From: Gammaproteobacteria bacterium
GTDB lineage: Bacteria > Pseudomonadota > Gammaproteobacteria > UBA6429 > Thiohalophilaceae
DNA: 64,000 nt
Assembly (NCBI GenBank): GCA_022712915.1
Contig: JAFLJQ010000040.1
Coordinates: forward strand, 1-64,000
Direction of reading: 5' to 3'
Made by a program: the position numbers and the translations under genes. Positions within the stretch are counted from its first letter, which is position 1. Each line of letters starts with the position of its first letter. Shown here piece after piece: positions 1-7,261 of this stretch. The notes beneath the pieces were generated by a model. It ran no database searches. It was not told where the DNA came from and saw only the letters and a list, made by a program, of their open reading frames with translations.

Positions 1-221
1 TCCGATGGGGTTCAATAAGTTCCCTTATTTTTCAATGAGTTTAAAGATCCTACGTATGATGAAACGCTGGAAATAGCACTATTTCATACGATGGGGAAGC
101 TTCCTGAGCCGGAATCAACCCACAGATTTTTCTGAAGAGCCTTAATAACATACAATACAAGTCTGTAATGACAAGAATTTAACCTGTTCTCTTAGAGTTG
201 ATATCCTCGTTTCGAGGCCTA

Positions 222-285
222 AAATTTCAGAGCCTTGTTTGTGGTTGATATGTATTCCTACGTAGAACATGGGAACAAGAAAAGG
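222..285. repeat. Degenerate half copy of intergenic repeat family B
   Basis: The stretch carries the right-hand end of the family-B repeat seen complete further on: a run resembling 'cagagccttgtttgtggtt', then a degraded 'tattcctacgtagaacatgg' and 'gaacaagaaaa'. The inner palindrome has lost several bases. The rest of 1-1262 holds only repeat material and I see no gene in it. Confidence 0.5.
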
Positions 286-329
286 CTGCTTAGGTTGTGG
301 GGGATTGTCGAGGGAGGTGATCATTTTGG

Positions 330-361
330 CCGGGCGCATGCAATGCGCCCCTACAGGGGGA
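330..361. repeat. Intergenic repeat family A, copy 1
   Basis: This is a REP-like palindromic motif, 'cgggcgcatgcaatgcgccc', followed by 'ctacaggggga'. It is preceded by 'gaggtgatcatttt' and followed by 'tgttggattaaattgatga', and both flanks recur around the other copies. The core is a near-perfect palindrome that would form a hairpin in RNA. Confidence 0.8.
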
Positions 362-575
362 TGTTGGATTAAATTGATGATACTAAACCGGACACCCATC
401 GTAATCAATACCCATAACGCCACTAAAAACAACTGGTTACATGTTGGCTTGTCGGTTTGTTATGGTGGGTATTTAGATATATTAACGAGGGTGATGCCGG
501 ATTAAATTAATGATGGGTGGTTGTTTTAATGTGGTTGAGGTTGTGGGGGATTGTCGAGGGAGGTGATCATTTTGG

Positions 576-606
576 CCGGGCGCATGCAATGCGCCCCTAC
601 GGGGGA
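576..606. repeat. Intergenic repeat family A, copy 2
   Basis: This is a second copy of the 'cgggcgcatgcaatgcgccc' palindrome, with the same upstream 'ttgtgggggattgtcgaggg' and the same downstream 'gttggattaaattgatgatg' context as copy 1. The repeated unit is therefore longer than the palindrome, about 110 bp. Confidence 0.8.
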
Positions 607-666
607 TGTTGGATTAAATTGATGATGGGCCATTGTTTTCATGCGGCTGGGGATGTTGGGTTAAAT

Positions 667-1069
667 CTTCTCGTTCCCACGCTCTGCGTGGGAATGCATA
701 CGCACAGCTAACCTGTACATTTTCCCTAAATACAGTTGAATGTCTGGTCTGCCTCAGCATGAATATAATTTCAGTGCTTTGTTTGTGGTTGGTATGTATT
801 CCCACGCAGAGCGCTGTCTCTTATACACAAGTCAAAACAATCACATTATCATGCCACTATAACGTAGAGTTTCCCTCCCCTTGCGGGGGAGGGGTAGGGT
901 GGGGGGATTAAAATTCAGTTATTTTTCCAGAATTAACCACCTCCCCCTAGCCCCCTCCTGCAAGGAGGGGGGATAATTCAGCAGGCTCGTCTGAGTTTTG
1001 GAAAAATTCCAAGATTACGTACAGGCAGATAATTTGTGTATAAGAGACGGCGCAGAGCGTGGGAACAAG
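667..1069. repeat. Intergenic repeat family B, full copy split by a MITE
   Basis: The copy begins with 'ttctcgttcccacgctctgc' and ends with the inverted counterpart 'gcagagcgtgggaacaagaa', giving roughly 35-bp imperfect terminal inverted repeats around an internal segment of about 90 bp. The right end is interrupted at 813/814 by the 237-bp IS50-like element. Removing that element and one 9-bp duplication restores a continuous repeat of about 155 bp. There is no coding potential. The family itself looks like a non-autonomous mobile or REP-like element. Confidence 0.75.
814..1050. mobile_element. MITE-like element with IS50/Tn5-type ends
   Basis: The left end is 'ctgtctcttatacacaagt' (814-832) and the right end is its near inverse, 'tttgtgtataagagacgg' (to 1050). 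Tn5/IS50 (IS4 family) ends are known to read CTGACTCTTATACACAAGT (outside end) and CTGTCTCTTATACACATCT (mosaic end), so this end is intermediate between them. The element is flanked by a perfect 9-bp direct repeat, cgcagagcg (805-813 and 1051-1059), the duplication length expected for IS50. It is 237 bp long and encodes no transposase. Inside are two inverted G-rich/C-rich blocks around 'ccctccccttgcggggg' (about 872-908) and 'ccccctcctgcaaggagggg' (about 951-970). Confidence 0.85.
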
Positions 1070-1074
1070 AAAAG

Positions 1075-1161
1075 ACCTAGTCTGCCTCAGCATGAATATA
1101 ATTTCAGTGCTTTATTTGTGGTTGGTATGTATTCCCACGCAGAGCGTGGCAACAAGAAAAG
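1075..1161. repeat. Intergenic repeat family B, right-half copy
   Basis: This is a second, partial copy directly after the full one. It starts at 'ctagtctgcctcagcatgaa', matches the internal part of the full repeat, and ends in 'cgcagagcgtggcaacaag'. It lacks the left terminal inverted repeat. The same full-plus-half arrangement occurs again at 1762-2009. Confidence 0.7.
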
Positions 1162-1277
1162 GCAGGTTGAAAAAATATTATGTTATTTCAGTTTCAATTC
1201 AGCTCTCGTCTGTAATCTTATGGATAAGGGATCGTTGAATGATCAGCGCTCTATAAAAAAATGAAGGTGAGGTTATT

Positions 1278-1679
1278 ATGAATATGAAATTTATCGGTGT
1301 TACTGCATTGTTGATGGCAATACCATTCTACGCTCAGGCGGGGGCAGTGTCGGAGCTTGAGGCTGAATATCAAACTCAGGGGGCAGGCCCATTCAGTGCT
1401 AGTGCTGGAGAGGCGTTGTGGAACAAAAATTTCATCAATACTAAGACAGGTAAAGAGCGTAACTGCACTAGCTGTCATGGCGCTGATCTAACAAAGGTAG
1501 GCAAACATGTACGTACTGGTAAGGCCATTAAACCCATGGCTGCATCTGTGAATCCGCAACGTCTTACCAAGGTCAAAAAAATCAATAAGTGGTTTGTCCG
1601 TAACTGCAAGTGGACTCTGGGACGTGTGTGTACTGCTCAGGAAAAAGGCAATATGCTGGCCTATCTCAAGAACCTTTAA
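1278..1679 (+). CDS. DUF1924-type monoheme cytochrome c
   Basis: This is a small periplasmic c-type cytochrome of 133 residues. A cleavable signal peptide covers about residues 1-22, ending AQA. A single heme-attachment motif CTSCH lies near residue 63, followed by a Lys/Arg-rich C-terminal half with two more cysteines (RNCK, RVCT). The layout fits the DUF1924/SHP-like family, which is usually encoded beside a diheme cytochrome c and a cytochrome b561; neither is present here. 'aaggtgagg' lies five bases before the ATG and fixes the start. The gene is isolated, with repeats on both sides, so it is probably the survivor of a disrupted redox operon. The family assignment is from recognition of the motif and overall layout. 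Confidence 0.75.
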   Translation: MNMKFIGVTALLMAIPFYAQAGAVSELEAEYQTQGAGPFSASAGEALWNKNFINTKTGKERNCTSCHGADLTKVGKHVRTGKAIKPMAASVNPQRLTKVKKINKWFVRNCKWTLGRVCTAQEKGNMLAYLKNL

Positions 1680-1709
1680 GCGACTGAACTTTATATTAAG
1701 AGGTCTATT

Positions 1710-1748
1710 ATGAAACGTAAACCGTCGGCAATGAATTCCATCCGATGA
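1710..1748 (+). pseudogene. Possible 5' stub of a lost downstream gene
   Basis: After the cytochrome, 'ttaagaggtctatt' gives a convincing ribosome-binding site before an ATG. The frame that follows (MKRKPSAMNSIR) stops after 12 codons, a few bases before family-B repeat sequence begins. The good initiation signal followed by an abrupt end suggests the remains of the next gene in the cytochrome operon, truncated when the repeat region formed. A genuine tiny peptide is possible but less likely. Confidence 0.3.
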
Positions 1749-1761
1749 TTGCACCTCATTC

Positions 1762-1920
1762 TTCTCGTTCCCACGCTCTGCGTGGGAATGCATACACGCA
1801 ATTAGCCTGTACACACACCCTAAATACAGTTAAACGTCTGGTTCGTCTCAGCATGAATATAATGTCAGAGCCTTGTTTATGGTTGGTATGTATTCCCACG
1901 CAGAGCGTGGGAACAAGAAA
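1762..1920. repeat. Intergenic repeat family B, intact copy
   Basis: This is a complete copy of about 159 bp. It runs from 'ttctcgttcccacgctctgc' through 'cctaaatacagttaaacgtc' and 'cagcatgaatataatgtcag' to 'cgcagagcgtgggaacaag'. The terminal inverted repeats pair over roughly 35 bases, and the transcript would fold into a long hairpin. It shows the uninterrupted form of the copy split by the IS50-like element. Confidence 0.8.
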
Positions 1921-2009
1921 ATGTCTGATCTGTCTCAGCATGAATATAATGTCAGTGTCTTGTTTATGGTTGGTATGTGTTCCCACGCAGAGCGTGGTAA
2001 CAAGGAAAT
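1921..2009. repeat. Intergenic repeat family B, right-half copy
   Basis: This directly follows the intact copy. It begins 'tgtctgatctgtctcagcat' and ends 'cgcagagcgtggtaacaag', repeating only the internal and right-hand parts, as at 1075-1161. Confidence 0.7.
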
Positions 2010-2029
2010 TTAACGAAGGGAATGCCGGA

Positions 2030-2360
2030 TTAAATTGATAATCGGCTAGTGTTTTAATGCGATTTAGGTTGCTGGGGATGGTTGATGGAGGTGATTGTTT
2101 TAACCGGGCGCATGCAATGCGCCCCTACAGGGGGATGGCTGATTAAATTAATGATGGGCGATTGTTAAATATGGTTTGGGTTGTGGGGAATTATTGATAA
2201 AGGTGATCATTTTGACCGGGCGCATGCAATGCGCCCCTACGGGGGGATATTGGATTAAATTGATGATGGGCTATTGTTAAATACGGTTTGGGTTGTAGGG
2301 GGTTATCGATAAAGGTGATCGTTTTAACCGGGCGCATGCAATGCGTCCCTACGGTACGAT
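2030..2360. repeat. Three tandem family-A units of about 111 bp
   Basis: Palindrome cores of the type 'cgggcgcatgcaatgcgccc' lie at 2105, 2217 and 2330, spaced by about 111 bp. Between them the segments 'attaaattgatgatgggc', 'attgttaaatatggtttggg' and 'ataaaggtgatcattttgac' recur with few changes. The last copy has degraded ('atgcgtccctacggtacg') and abuts the end of kdsB. There is no open frame with coding character. Confidence 0.75.
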
Positions 2361-2379
2361 ATTAAATATTCGTGTTGTG

Positions 2380-3141
2380 TTAACTCGAAAACAGGGCTTC
2401 GGCTTTTTTTAAATCTTCTTCGGTGTCTATTCCTGGGCCGGGGGATTCACTGGCTATGGCCATGGCAATCTGTTCACCGTGCCAGAGGACTCTTAGCTGT
2501 TCGAGTGATTCGGCTTTTTCGATGGGGCTGGGTGTGAGTGTTAAGTAGGTTTTGATGAATCCAGCCCGGTAGGCATAGAGGCCGATGTGTCGATAATATA
2601 AATCGGGTTCGGATGGTAATATTTTTTCGTTATGACTGAATGCCTCTTGATGCCATGGCAAGGGGGCACGACTGAAGTAGAGGGCATGTTTCTTTTTGTC
2701 CAGTACGACCTTGACGACATTTGCATCAAATAGATCGGCGGCGGTGGCAACAGGTTCACACAGGCTGGCCATTTTGCAGTCGATGTTATTAATCAATAAC
2801 GCGGCCACTTGATCGAGGCAGGCCGTTGGCATCATGGGTTCGTCACCTTGAAGATTGAGGATGATGTCATCTTCGACAAAGCCTTTAATATCGATAACCT
2901 CTGCAAGTCTTTCAGTGCCTGAGGCGTGTTCTGCCGAGGTCATGCACACATGGGCACCGAAGGATTCCGCCGTTTGCTTTATTCGTTCATCATCGGTTGC
3001 GATGATGACGGATTTTGCCTGGCTTTTGTTGGCTTGCTCATAGACATGTTGCAAGATGGGTTTGCCTGCCAACTGAAGCAGAGGCTTACCGGGTAATCGG
3101 GTCGAGGCATACCGGGCCGGTATGATGATGTGAAACTGCAA
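2380..3141 (-). CDS. kdsB: 3-deoxy-manno-octulosonate cytidylyltransferase (CMP-KDO synthetase)
   Basis: This cytoplasmic enzyme activates KDO with CTP to give CMP-KDO for the lipopolysaccharide inner core. The 253-residue protein has the family N-terminus IPARYASTRLPGKPL (about residues 7-21), the nucleotide-sugar motif LNLQGDEP near 95, and RHIGLYAYR further on; the length is normal. The start is a TTG placed directly after the TGA of the upstream ycaR-type gene, so translation is probably coupled. It is the last gene of the exbB-exbD-msbA-lpxK-ycaR-kdsB series. The murB neighbour seen in some relatives is absent because the repeat island follows. Confidence 0.95.
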   Translation of the reverse strand: MQFHIIIPARYASTRLPGKPLLQLAGKPILQHVYEQANKSQAKSVIIATDDERIKQTAESFGAHVCMTSAEHASGTERLAEVIDIKGFVEDDIILNLQGDEPMMPTACLDQVAALLINNIDCKMASLCEPVATAADLFDANVVKVVLDKKKHALYFSRAPLPWHQEAFSHNEKILPSEPDLYYRHIGLYAYRAGFIKTYLTLTPSPIEKAESLEQLRVLWHGEQIAMAIASESPGPGIDTEEDLKKAEALFSS

Positions 3142-3321
3142 TCAAACTTCCTCTTCTGCCTCAAGTTGTCTGGCTTCTTCTTCGAGCATGACGGGAATGC
3201 CTTCTTTGATCTGGTAGGCCAGTCTGTCAATTTTACAGATGAGTTCTTGTTGATCTTTGTTGTAGAGCAACTTGCCTTTACAAACGGGACAGGCAAGGAT
3301 ATCAAGTAGTTTGTTGTTCAT
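3142..3321 (-). CDS. ycaR: Trm112/YcaR family small zinc-ribbon-like protein
   Basis: This 59-residue protein starts [18 protein letters not shown] and contains a CPVC knuckle with a later single cysteine (LICK), as in the YcaR/UPF0434 branch of the Trm112 family. In gammaproteobacteria the family lies between lpxK and kdsB, exactly as here. Its start overlaps the end of lpxK by 20 bases and its stop codon touches the kdsB start, so all three are probably translated together. A zinc or protein-interaction role is inferred from the family; the exact function is not established. The C-terminus is rich in Glu. Confidence 0.88.
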   Translation of the reverse strand: MNNKLLDILACPVCKGKLLYNKDQQELICKIDRLAYQIKEGIPVMLEEEARQLEAEEEV

Positions 3322-4345
3322 CAGACTTTATTTCCTTTAATTTTTCAAGAATGGCTTTACCAAAGGTTTCCTGGACTTCAACCGTCACGGGGACATACCA
3401 GTGATGTTCTTTGGCGAAGCGTTTACATTTTACCGCATCTTTCTCTGTCATGAATACCGGTTTATCGTCATCAAATTCCAGTTCTTCTTCCTTGTAGAAG
3501 TAGTGATCTGAAAAAGCATGGGCGATCACGTCAAGTCCCAGCCCAGTAAGTTGATTAAAAAACCGATCAGGGTTACCGATACCGGCAATGGCATGAACTT
3601 GCTGGCCCTTGAATTTTTCGATTGGCTGGCATTGTTTTGAGTCTTGCAAACGACAAGCATGGGTAATGCTGTAATACATGCTGTATTCGCCCTCTTCTGC
3701 CGAACCATTGCCCGCCTTACCATTGGCCACGATAAAGTCGACTTTCTTGAGACGTTGAATGGGTTCACGCAAAGCCCCGGCAGGCAGGCAATAGCCATTG
3801 CCAAAACGCAGCTTGCTATCGATTACGGCCACTTCGATGTCACGGTGCAGGGCGTAATGCTGTAGTCCATCATCGGAAATGATGATGTTGCACGTTGGGT
3901 GGTAGTGTAATAATTCTTGCCCGGATATCAACCTTTCAGGCCCCACGGCCATGGGACAAGCGGTGCGTTTGGATATCAAAATGGCTTCGTCACCGACTGT
4001 GACCGGGTCGCCATCGGGTCTGACCTGTTGTGGCCAGTGTCGAGCTTTGCCACCGTAACCGCGACTGATAATACCAGGATGGTAGCCATGTTCTTTTAGG
4101 TAATTTGCCAACCAGGCCACCAATGGTGTTTTACCCGTGCCTCCGACAGTCAAATTGCCTATCACGATCACCGGTGCGGCCACTTTTTCTGTCTTTTTAA
4201 ATTTTAATGTATAGGCTAGGCTGCGGAAAAATACGACCGAGCAATACAGCCAGGATAGGGGCCTTAAAAATTTGGCGGTACCCTGTTTACTTTGCCAGAT
4301 GGTAAACAGCTTCAATTCGAGTTTACGTTTAAACGACGAAATCAA
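3302..4345 (-). CDS. lpxK: Tetraacyldisaccharide 4'-kinase
   Basis: LpxK phosphorylates the 4' position of the tetraacyldisaccharide lipid A precursor at the inner face of the inner membrane. The 347-residue protein has an N-terminal hydrophobic helix, the Walker A motif [14 protein letters not shown] (about residues 62-75), the SRGYGG motif and the [12 protein letters not shown] segment, all typical of the family. The start is TTG, overlapping the msbA stop as TTGA. Its end overlaps ycaR. Placement after msbA is the classical arrangement for lipid A export and finishing. Confidence 0.95.
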   Translation of the reverse strand: MISSFKRKLELKLFTIWQSKQGTAKFLRPLSWLYCSVVFFRSLAYTLKFKKTEKVAAPVIVIGNLTVGGTGKTPLVAWLANYLKEHGYHPGIISRGYGGKARHWPQQVRPDGDPVTVGDEAILISKRTACPMAVGPERLISGQELLHYHPTCNIIISDDGLQHYALHRDIEVAVIDSKLRFGNGYCLPAGALREPIQRLKKVDFIVANGKAGNGSAEEGEYSMYYSITHACRLQDSKQCQPIEKFKGQQVHAIAGIGNPDRFFNQLTGLGLDVIAHAFSDHYFYKEEELEFDDDKPVFMTEKDAVKCKRFAKEHHWYVPVTVEVQETFGKAILEKLKEIKSDEQQTT

Positions 4346-6120
4346 CTGTCACCCCTTGTTATCTGATTATTTTCCTGAAATTGCAGCTTGTACAATTTTG
4401 CGTAAATATCATCTCGTTCTAACAATGCCTGATGGCTGCCCTGCTCAACAATTTTACCCTGGTCCATCACCACAATTTTATCCACCCGCTCAATGGTCGA
4501 TAACCTGTGGGCAATCACCAGGGTGGTACGGTTTTTCATCAGCTCATTCAGCGCCTGTTGAATATAACGCTCGGATTCATTGTCCAGCGCAGAGGTGGCT
4601 TCATCGAGTATAAGGATAGGTGCATTTTTGAGGATCGCACGGGCAATGGCCAAACGTTGCCGTTGACCACCGGATAATAAGACCCCATCCTCACCCACCT
4701 GAGTTTTGAGGCCCTCTGGCATTTGCTCAATAAACTCCATGGCATGGGCCATTTTGGCGGCCTGAATGACATCATCCTCTGTCGCCGTATCCAGTGCGCC
4801 ATAGGCAATATTATGACCAATGGTGTCATTAAATAAGGTAACGTGTTGGCTGACCAGGGCAATCTGGCTTCGTAGGCTGCTCATCTTGATATTACATAAA
4901 TCGATGCCATCCAGTGTAACCCGGCCTTCTGTCAGTTCATAAAAACGAGGAATCAAACTCACCAGGGTTGTTTTGCCCGCCCCGGAACGGCCTACAAAGG
5001 CGACACTTTCACCGGCCTTGATCTGTAAATTAACATCATCCAGCACCTTCGCTTTGTCTTTATTATATGAAAAGTTGACATGCTCAAAAATGATATCGCC
5101 TTTTATGCTGGTGATATCCTGACCCTCGATATCTTTTTCCTGTTCCATATCCACAAAGTCAAACACGCTTTGCGCTGCGGCTATACCCTGTTGCAGTAAG
5201 GCGTTGACACTGGTCAGGCGTCTGATGGGTTGCATCAGCATGAGCATGGCCATCATGAATGAGACAAAGGTATCGACCCCGATGATTTCCCGTAATCCCG
5301 GCATGGTTGCAAGATAAACGATAACTGCAAAAGCGATGGCCACAATCAACTGCACAAGCGGGGTGCTGATGGCCGTGGTGGCGGCAATTTTCATGGTTTG
5401 ATTGCGGTTATATTCATTTACTTTGGCAAACTGTCTGGCTTCATATTCCTGACCACCAAAGATTTTGATCACCCGTTGGCCTTCAATGGCCTCTTCCGAG
5501 ACGTGAGAGATACTGCCCATGGAAGACTGGATGCGTTTGGCCAGTTTACGAAAACGTTTACTCACGAAGACAATAATCAGTGCGAGGATAGGGGCGAGAA
5601 TTAAAAAGATGATGGTCAGTGACCAACTGATGTAAAACATCCAGGCCATCAGGGCAATGATAGTGATGGTGTCGCGTATCAGAATCGTAATCGCTTGTGA
5701 TGAGGCCGTGGCAACCTGCTCTACGTCATACAATAATTTGGATAAAAGCACACCCGATGAAGATGTTTCAAAATAAGTCACTGGCAAACGTAACATTTGA
5801 TCAAACATGTTAGCTCGAAGTGTTTTAATCACGTTGCGGGCAATCCAGCTCATGCCATAACTTGAGAAAAAACCAGCAATCACACGGATAATAAACAGTC
5901 CGATGATCATAAATGGGATCCAGCGTATGGTCTGGGGATCCTTGTCGACAAAGCCCGCGCCGGTGATCAACTTCATGATGGCGGCAAAGGCGGCATCGGT
6001 AGAACCGAAGACGATCATACCGAGAACGGCAAGAATAAAGACCTTCCAGTAAGGAAAAACATACGACAAGAGGCGACGATAAATTTTCATTCCATCGGCC
6101 TGCTCAGATTGTTGATCCAT
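4342..6120 (-). CDS. msbA: Lipid A/phospholipid flippase, ABC transporter MsbA
   Basis: MsbA flips core-lipid A from the cytoplasmic to the periplasmic leaflet using ATP. The protein has an N-terminal six-helix ABC transporter domain and a C-terminal nucleotide-binding domain. The latter has Walker A GRSGAGKTTL, the signature LSGGQRQRLAIARA, Walker B ILILDEATSAL and the switch His in IAHRLST. I choose the ATG at 6120 (MDQQSEQ...), 592 residues; GGAAG lies upstream of it. A TTG 33 bases earlier would overlap exbD. It is followed by lpxK with a 4-base overlap. Confidence 0.95.
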   Translation of the reverse strand: MDQQSEQADGMKIYRRLLSYVFPYWKVFILAVLGMIVFGSTDAAFAAIMKLITGAGFVDKDPQTIRWIPFMIIGLFIIRVIAGFFSSYGMSWIARNVIKTLRANMFDQMLRLPVTYFETSSSGVLLSKLLYDVEQVATASSQAITILIRDTITIIALMAWMFYISWSLTIIFLILAPILALIIVFVSKRFRKLAKRIQSSMGSISHVSEEAIEGQRVIKIFGGQEYEARQFAKVNEYNRNQTMKIAATTAISTPLVQLIVAIAFAVIVYLATMPGLREIIGVDTFVSFMMAMLMLMQPIRRLTSVNALLQQGIAAAQSVFDFVDMEQEKDIEGQDITSIKGDIIFEHVNFSYNKDKAKVLDDVNLQIKAGESVAFVGRSGAGKTTLVSLIPRFYELTEGRVTLDGIDLCNIKMSSLRSQIALVSQHVTLFNDTIGHNIAYGALDTATEDDVIQAAKMAHAMEFIEQMPEGLKTQVGEDGVLLSGGQRQRLAIARAILKNAPILILDEATSALDNESERYIQQALNELMKNRTTLVIAHRLSTIERVDKIVVMDQGKIVEQGSHQALLERDDIYAKLYKLQFQENNQITRGDS

Positions 6121-6127
6121 ATTTTTT

Positions 6128-6547
6128 TTATTCTTCCACTTGCTTCGTCGCAAAGGTCAAGTTGACCAGACCTAGCTGCCGGGCAGCGTCCATTGCGGTA
6201 ATAACTGACTGATAGGATGTATTTCGGTCAGAACTGATAATAAGTTGAGGGTCTTTTTCTTTCCCTCGAACCAGGCGAATAGCCCTTTTTAATGTAATGA
6301 GTTCATTGTTTTTCACACGTTGTTGATTCACAAAATAACGGCCCTGGCTGTCAATTTCGACCTCTATTCTAAATTTGTCCGTTTTAAGTGGTTTGCCGCT
6401 GGCCTCTGGCAGCTCAATACTGATTTCCGATTGTTTATTAAACGTAGTTGAAACCATAAAAAAAATCAGCAACAGGAACACCACATCGATCAGGGGTGTC
6501 AAATTTAGCTGTGGTTCTTCCTCGCTTTGATTATGGCGAAAATTCAT
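6128..6547 (-). CDS. exbD: Biopolymer transport protein ExbD/TolR family
   Basis: This is the proton-channel partner of an ExbB/TolQ-type motor in the inner membrane. The 139-residue protein has a short cytoplasmic N-terminus, one membrane helix containing the essential aspartate (LTPLIDVVFLLLIFFMV), then a periplasmic domain with the SSDRNTSYQ segment common to the family. It overlaps exbB by four bases and lies just before msbA. This exbB-exbD pair beside lipid A genes is widespread in gammaproteobacteria. The energised partner is not encoded here, so TonB versus other coupling cannot be decided. Confidence 0.92.
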   Translation of the reverse strand: MNFRHNQSEEEPQLNLTPLIDVVFLLLIFFMVSTTFNKQSEISIELPEASGKPLKTDKFRIEVEIDSQGRYFVNQQRVKNNELITLKRAIRLVRGKEKDPQLIISSDRNTSYQSVITAMDAARQLGLVNLTFATKQVEE

Positions 6548-7167
6548 GCCACACTGGCCTGCTCACGATCTCCATGCATCACATCGATGACCTTCATGGC
6601 CTCCTCTTCCATTTTGAGTACCAGTACATCGACCTTGCCCCGAAAATAGCGATAGAAAATCAGGCTTGGAATGGCCACCAGCAGGCCTGCTGCGGTGGTG
6701 ATCAGGGCCTCTGAAATCCCGCCTGCCAGGACAGTCGGGTTACCAACTCCCTGGGTCGTTATTGCAGCAAAGACCTTTATCATGCCGATAACGGTGCCCA
6801 ACAGTCCGAGTAGTGGCGTAATTGAAGCAATCGTGCCCAGTGAATTAAGATACCGATCCAGATCCTGAACTACCTGGCGTCCCGTTTCTTCGATGCTTTC
6901 TTTCATAATTTGTCGGGGATGGTGCCGATTAATCAGACCGGCGGCCAAAACCTTGCCCAGGGGGGAACTCGCTGCCAGGGCCCGAATATGTTCCTTATCA
7001 AGGGAATTGCTCTTGTTCCATTGCCAGATCTGCGCCAGCAAATTTTTGGGGGCTATCTTTTTTTCCTGCAATGACCAAAATCGCTCACCTACAATTGCCA
7101 GAGCAATCACTGAACATAAAATAATCGGTAGCATTAACCAGCCACCTGCCTGCACCATCTCAAACAC
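6544..7167 (-). CDS. exbB: MotA/TolQ/ExbB proton channel family protein
   Basis: This inner-membrane proton-channel subunit pairs with the following ExbD. The 207-residue protein has an N-terminal membrane helix (about residues 8-25), a cytoplasmic stretch, and two later helices. The family region runs through GTIASITPLLGLLGTVIGMI and GISEALITTAAGLLVAIPSL. It is probably the first gene of the exbBD-msbA-lpxK-ycaR-kdsB transcript. The 94 bases to comEC may carry a promoter, but I see no clear one. Confidence 0.92.
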   Translation of the reverse strand: MFEMVQAGGWLMLPIILCSVIALAIVGERFWSLQEKKIAPKNLLAQIWQWNKSNSLDKEHIRALAASSPLGKVLAAGLINRHHPRQIMKESIEETGRQVVQDLDRYLNSLGTIASITPLLGLLGTVIGMIKVFAAITTQGVGNPTVLAGGISEALITTAAGLLVAIPSLIFYRYFRGKVDVLVLKMEEEAMKVIDVMHGDREQASVA

Positions 7168-7261
7168 TAATATAACTCTCCATAAATTAAGCTTGCCAGA
7201 ACCGCGGCTAACTTTAGCAAAGACCAGCCAGAGTCGAAAGGCTAATCAGGCAGGATGACAA

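Noticed and set aside
19-135. A short open stretch reading VPLFFNEFKDPTYDETLE... to a stop at 135.
   Set aside because: It has no start codon of its own and is closed by a stop at 16-18, so it is at best a fragment of a lost gene. I do not recognise it.
814-1050. Possible sequencing-library artefact, because transposase library adapters use a Tn5 mosaic end.
   Set aside because: The ends differ from the adapter sequence after the first 16 bases (acaagt rather than acatct, and gg at the right end). There is a 9-bp duplication, and the ends enclose 200 bp of genome-like sequence.
667-2360. CRISPR array suspected from the repeated blocks.
   Set aside because: The repeats differ in length, include flanking regions and lack spacers of equal size. 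No cas genes are present.
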